Shown here piece by piece: positions 25,625 to 28,635 of a stretch of 28,635 bases of DNA. The notes beneath the pieces were generated by a model. It was not told the DNA's origin. It ran no database searches and was given only the letters and a program-made list of their open reading frames with translations. The stretch's first letter is position 1. Every line of letters begins with the position of its first letter. The stretch is from the NCBI GenBank assembly GCA_024234875.1, contig JACKNM010000031.1, positions 1 to 28,635 on the forward strand. Reading direction: 5' to 3'. This DNA comes from Ectothiorhodospiraceae bacterium (GTDB lineage: Bacteria > Pseudomonadota > Gammaproteobacteria > HK1). The position numbers were made by a program, and so were the translations under genes.

Positions 25625-28360
25625 ATGGACCACCGGACTCCAGCCCCCGCCCGCGCCGACCGCGAGCGCGAGGGCTGGCATCACCGCACCGCCACCGACG
25701 CGCTGGCGGCGTTGCACACCTCGGCGCAGGGCCTGTCCGAGGACGAGGCCACACGCCGGCGGGAGTCGCACGGACCGAACCGATTGCCCGAGGCGCCGCG
25801 ACCTGGTCTGGCGGTCCGCTTCGTGCGCCAGTTCCACAACGTCCTCGTCTACGTGCTGCTCGGAGCGGCGGTGATCACTGCCGCGCTGGGGCATGTGGCG
25901 GACACCGGCGTGATCCTCGCCGTGGTCCTCGCCAACGCCGTGATCGGCCTGGTGCAGGAGGGGAAGGCGGAACGGGCCATGAACGCCATCCGCAGCATGC
26001 TCGCGCCGCGGGCGGCGGTGCTGCGCGAGGGCGCGCGCCGAACGGTCGATGGCGCCCTGCTGGTACCCGGGGACCTGGTCCTGCTGGAGGCGGGCGATCG
26101 CGTGCCGGCGGACCTCCGCCTGCTCCAGGCGCGCGGGCTGCAGGTCCAGGAGGCGATCCTCACCGGGGAATCGGTTCCGACCGACAAGCGGACCGAGCCG
26201 GTGGCGGTGGATGCGCCCCTCGGTGACCGCGCCTGTCTGGCCTTCAGCGGCACGACCGTCACCAGCGGCCAGGGCCGTGGCGTGGTGGTCGCCACCGGTG
26301 CGGCCACCGAGATCGGGCGCATCAGCGGGCTTCTGGCCCGGGTCGAGACCCTGGTCACGCCGCTGGTCGCGCAGATGGGCGCCTTCGCGCGCTGGTTGTC
26401 GCTGTTCATTCTCTGTATCGCAGGACTGATCCTCGCCTACGGCGCCTTCGTCGCGCATCTGCCGTTCGTCGAGCTGTTCATGGCGGTGGTCGGCCTGTCG
26501 GTGGCGGCGATCCCGGAGGGGTTGCCGGCGGTGCTCACCATCACCCTCGCGGTCGGCGTGCAGGCGATGGCCCGGCGCAGCGTCATCGTGCGCCGCCTGC
26601 CGGCGATCGAGACGCTGGGGTCGGTATCGGTCATCTGCTCCGACAAGACGGGCACGCTGACGCGCAACGAGATGGCGGTGGTGTCGCTGGTCACGTCAGG
26701 AGGGACGCTACGAATCGACGGCGTCGGCTACGCGCCCGAGGGCGCAATCACGCTCGAGCGCGCGGCGCTGCCGGCCGCGTGCGCGCCGATCGTCGCGCGG
26801 GCGGCGCACGCCGCGGCGCTCTGCAACGACGCCGACTTGCAGCGCCGGAACGGCGAGTGGTCGGTGGAGGGCGATCCGATGGAAGGAGCGCTTCTCGCCT
26901 TCGCCACCAAGGCCGGCGTGTCGGTGCGGGATCTGCGCCAGTCCTGGCAGCGCACCGACCTCATTCCCTTCGATGCCCGCCACCGATACATGGCGACGCT
27001 CGACCACGATCACGAGAACCACGCCTCGATCTTCGTGAAGGGGGCGCCCGAGAGGGTCGTGGCGATGTGTGCGAGTCAGCTCGGCGATGATGGCGTGGTC
27101 GAGCCCGTGGACGCACCGCGCTGGCACGAGGAGGCGGCGCGGATCGCGCGCCTGGGTCAGCGGGTGATCGCGCTGGCGGTGCGCCCGACGACCCCGGAGC
27201 ACACCGTGCTCGAGCACGCCGACGTGGAGGGCTCACTCACCCTGGTGGGGCTGTTGGGCCTCGTCGATCCGCCACGACCCGAGGCGATCGCAGCCGTCGC
27301 CGAATGCCGCAGCGCCGGTATTCGGGTGAAGATGATCACCGGCGACCACGCCGCCACCGCCGCGGCCATCGGCGAGCAGATCGGGCTCCAGGCGCCGGTG
27401 CGCGTGCTCACCGGCAGCGAGCTCGACGGCCTCGACGCTGCCGCCCTCGCGGCGGCGGTGCTCGAGACCGACGTCTTCGCGCGCACCAGCCCCGAGCACA
27501 AGCTGCGTCTGGTCGAGGCGCTGCAGTCTCACGGCATGACCGTGGCCATGACCGGCGACGGCGTGAACGATGCACCCGCACTCAAACGAGCCGACGCCGG
27601 CATCGCGATGGGGCTGAAGGGCAGTGAGGCGGCGAAGGAGGCGGCGGAGCTGGTGCTCGCCGACGACAACTTCGCCTCCATCGCCGCCGCGGTGCGCGAG
27701 GGGCGCACGGTCTACGACAACATCAAGAAGGTCATCAGCTGGACCCTACCCACCAATGCCGGCGAGGCGTCGGTGATCATCGTCGCGCTGCTGCTCGGCA
27801 TGATGCTGCCGGTGACGCCGATCCAGATCCTGTGGGTGAATACCATCACCGCCATCACGCTCGGCATCGCGCTCGCCTTCGAGCCCACCGAGGACGACAC
27901 CATGCGCCGTCCGCCACGCCGGCGCGACGAGCCGCTGCTCGGGGGATCACTGGTGTGGCACATCGGGTTGGTCGCGGCACTGTTTCTGGCGGGCGTGTTC
28001 GGCATCTATGACCATGCGGTGGATCGCGGCTACTCGTTGGAGCTCGCGCGCACCATGGCGATGAACACGCTGGTGGTGATGGAGATCTTCCACCTCTTCT
28101 ACATCCGCAACGTCTACACGACCTCGCTCACCTGGAAGGCCGCGCGCGGCACGCCCGCGGTGTGGGCCGCGGTCGTCACCGTCACCGTCGCCCAGCTCGC
28201 CATCACCTACCTGCCGGCGCTGCAGCGCATCTTCGCCACCGAGCCGGTGGCGTTGCTCGACGGAGTGCTGATCGTGGGTATCGGCGTCGTGCTGCTCGCG
28301 GTCATCGAGGTGGAGAAGCAACTCAGGCTTCGTCTCGCCGCGCTGCGCGTGCGTCGATGA
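25625..28360 (+). CDS. P-type cation-transporting ATPase (P2-type, CtpF-like)
   Basis: The 911-residue protein starts at ATG 25625, with GGAG about 12 bases upstream; a GTG at 25598 would add nine residues. It has the N-terminal cation-ATPase domain, TGES of the actuator domain (180-183), PEGLP in helix 4 (297-301), phosphorylation motif DKTGTLT (D340), the nucleotide-domain KGAPE, and the hinge TGDGVNDAP (643-651). Helix 5 reads LPTNAGE. Helix 6 reads WVNTITAITLGIALAFEP and lacks the Asp that SERCA-type pumps have after NxxT; mycobacterial CtpF-type pumps look similar. It probably exports Ca2+ or another cation. The FNR-like box upstream suggests induction at low oxygen; CtpF in mycobacteria belongs to the hypoxia-responsive DosR regulon. 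Confidence 0.93.
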   Translation: MDHRTPAPARADREREGWHHRTATDALAALHTSAQGLSEDEATRRRESHGPNRLPEAPRPGLAVRFVRQFHNVLVYVLLGAAVITAALGHVADTGVILAVVLANAVIGLVQEGKAERAMNAIRSMLAPRAAVLREGARRTVDGALLVPGDLVLLEAGDRVPADLRLLQARGLQVQEAILTGESVPTDKRTEPVAVDAPLGDRACLAFSGTTVTSGQGRGVVVATGAATEIGRISGLLARVETLVTPLVAQMGAFARWLSLFILCIAGLILAYGAFVAHLPFVELFMAVVGLSVAAIPEGLPAVLTITLAVGVQAMARRSVIVRRLPAIETLGSVSVICSDKTGTLTRNEMAVVSLVTSGGTLRIDGVGYAPEGAITLERAALPAACAPIVARAAHAAALCNDADLQRRNGEWSVEGDPMEGALLAFATKAGVSVRDLRQSWQRTDLIPFDARHRYMATLDHDHENHASIFVKGAPERVVAMCASQLGDDGVVEPVDAPRWHEEAARIARLGQRVIALAVRPTTPEHTVLEHADVEGSLTLVGLLGLVDPPRPEAIAAVAECRSAGIRVKMITGDHAATAAAIGEQIGLQAPVRVLTGSELDGLDAAALAAAVLETDVFARTSPEHKLRLVEALQSHGMTVAMTGDGVNDAPALKRADAGIAMGLKGSEAAKEAAELVLADDNFASIAAAVREGRTVYDNIKKVISWTLPTNAGEASVIIVALLLGMMLPVTPIQILWVNTITAITLGIALAFEPTEDDTMRRPPRRRDEPLLGGSLVWHIGLVAALFLAGVFGIYDHAVDRGYSLELARTMAMNTLVVMEIFHLFYIRNVYTTSLTWKAARGTPAVWAAVVTVTVAQLAITYLPALQRIFATEPVALLDGVLIVGIGVVLLAVIEVEKQLRLRLAALRVRR

Positions 28361-28397
28361 CGAGCGAGGCTTCTGGCTCGCCCCCGCCGTCGCTCGT

Positions 28398-28434
28398 CGC
28401 CGCCGACCGCGCACGGGGGCGGCGGTCGGTGGCG
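28398..28434. terminator. GC-rich hairpin between convergent genes
   Basis: CGCCGCCGACCGC (28398-28410) pairs with GCGGTCGGTGGCG (28422-28434): 12 Watson-Crick pairs and one G-T pair around an 11-base loop. It lies between the ends of the P-type ATPase gene (+) and the partial gene (-). No T-tract follows on either strand, so it is a terminator-like hairpin rather than a classic intrinsic terminator. Confidence 0.45.
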
Positions 28435-28444
28435 GGCACGTCGA

Positions 28445-28635
28445 CTACGACAGCAGCCTGAAGCGCTCCAGCCGTGGCTCGCTGTCCTCCAGCGCCCGGC
28501 GGTGGACCGCGCCGCGAATGACGGCGCGGATCATGGGCGCGATCTCGGGGTCGACGACGGTGAAGGCGAGCCCGATCGGCGAGGGCGCGGCGTGGGCCAC
28601 GCGCACCGGTGCGCGGACCCGGCGGGTGATTGCAC
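28445..28635 (-). CDS. C-terminal fragment, possibly PilZ-domain protein
   Basis: A minus-strand frame enters at the right edge and ends at a TAG (28447-28445); 62 residues are visible. It begins AITRRVRAPVRVAHAA, then has SPIGLAFTVVDPE and a charged helix ending in ERFRLLS. The GLAFTVVDPE strand followed by a helix resembles the end of a PilZ domain, which binds cyclic di-GMP, but the N-terminal RxxxR and DxSxxG motifs needed to confirm this lie outside the window. It converges on the P-type ATPase gene. Confidence 0.42.
   Translation of the reverse strand, partial: AITRRVRAPVRVAHAAPSPIGLAFTVVDPEIAPMIRAVIRGAVHRRALEDSEPRLERFRLLS

Overview
The window is very GC-rich, tightly packed bacterial chromosome with no mobile elements, tRNA, rRNA or CRISPR. 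The gene set points to a high-GC proteobacterium: HDOD and possible PilZ proteins, an Mla-type lipid transport operon, an acetylpolyamine amidohydrolase and FNR/Anr-type boxes. A gammaproteobacterium of the Chromatiales/Ectothiorhodospiraceae kind fits best, but this is a guess from gene content.

Region 1 (1-13596) is a surface-polysaccharide locus. It opens with a GT4 glycosyltransferase running off the left edge on the minus strand. A coupled sugar oxidoreductase/epimerase pair (834-2896), a minus-strand GT2 enzyme, and two tandem related CmoB-like methyltransferases follow. A coupled plus-strand operon (6043-13596) then encodes an ABC-2 exporter, an O-antigen ligase/polymerase-like membrane protein, an exported GH51-like glycosidase, an FkbM methyltransferase and a second GT2 enzyme. 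Together they could make, decorate, export, join and trim an extracellular glycan.

Region 2 (13712-17817) holds an HDOD regulator, a GDT1/UPF0016 cation transporter with an FNR-like box upstream, an MFS transporter and an acetylpolyamine amidohydrolase.

Region 3 (17840-23787, minus strand) is the most unusual part. It is a five-gene operon, mostly joined by 4-bp GTGA overlaps: a two-TM sensor (double-Cache, GAF, C-terminal class III cyclase-like domain), an MlaE-type permease, an MlaF-position ABC protein whose Walker A, Walker B, signature and switch motifs are all altered, an MlaD/MCE protein, and a TPR lipoprotein interrupted by an apparent 1-base frameshift. The cyclase domain also appears to lack catalytic residues. 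This looks like an MCE lipid-transport complex with a pseudo-ATPase, co-expressed with a sensory pseudo-cyclase.

Region 4 (23842-28635) has a thiamine-diphosphate enzyme resembling 5-guanidino-2-oxopentanoate decarboxylase (AruI), a divergent P-type cation ATPase of the CtpF kind with a near-perfect FNR-like box in the shared upstream region, and the C-terminal end of a possible PilZ protein. The two FNR-like boxes, each upstream of a cation transporter, suggest control by oxygen.
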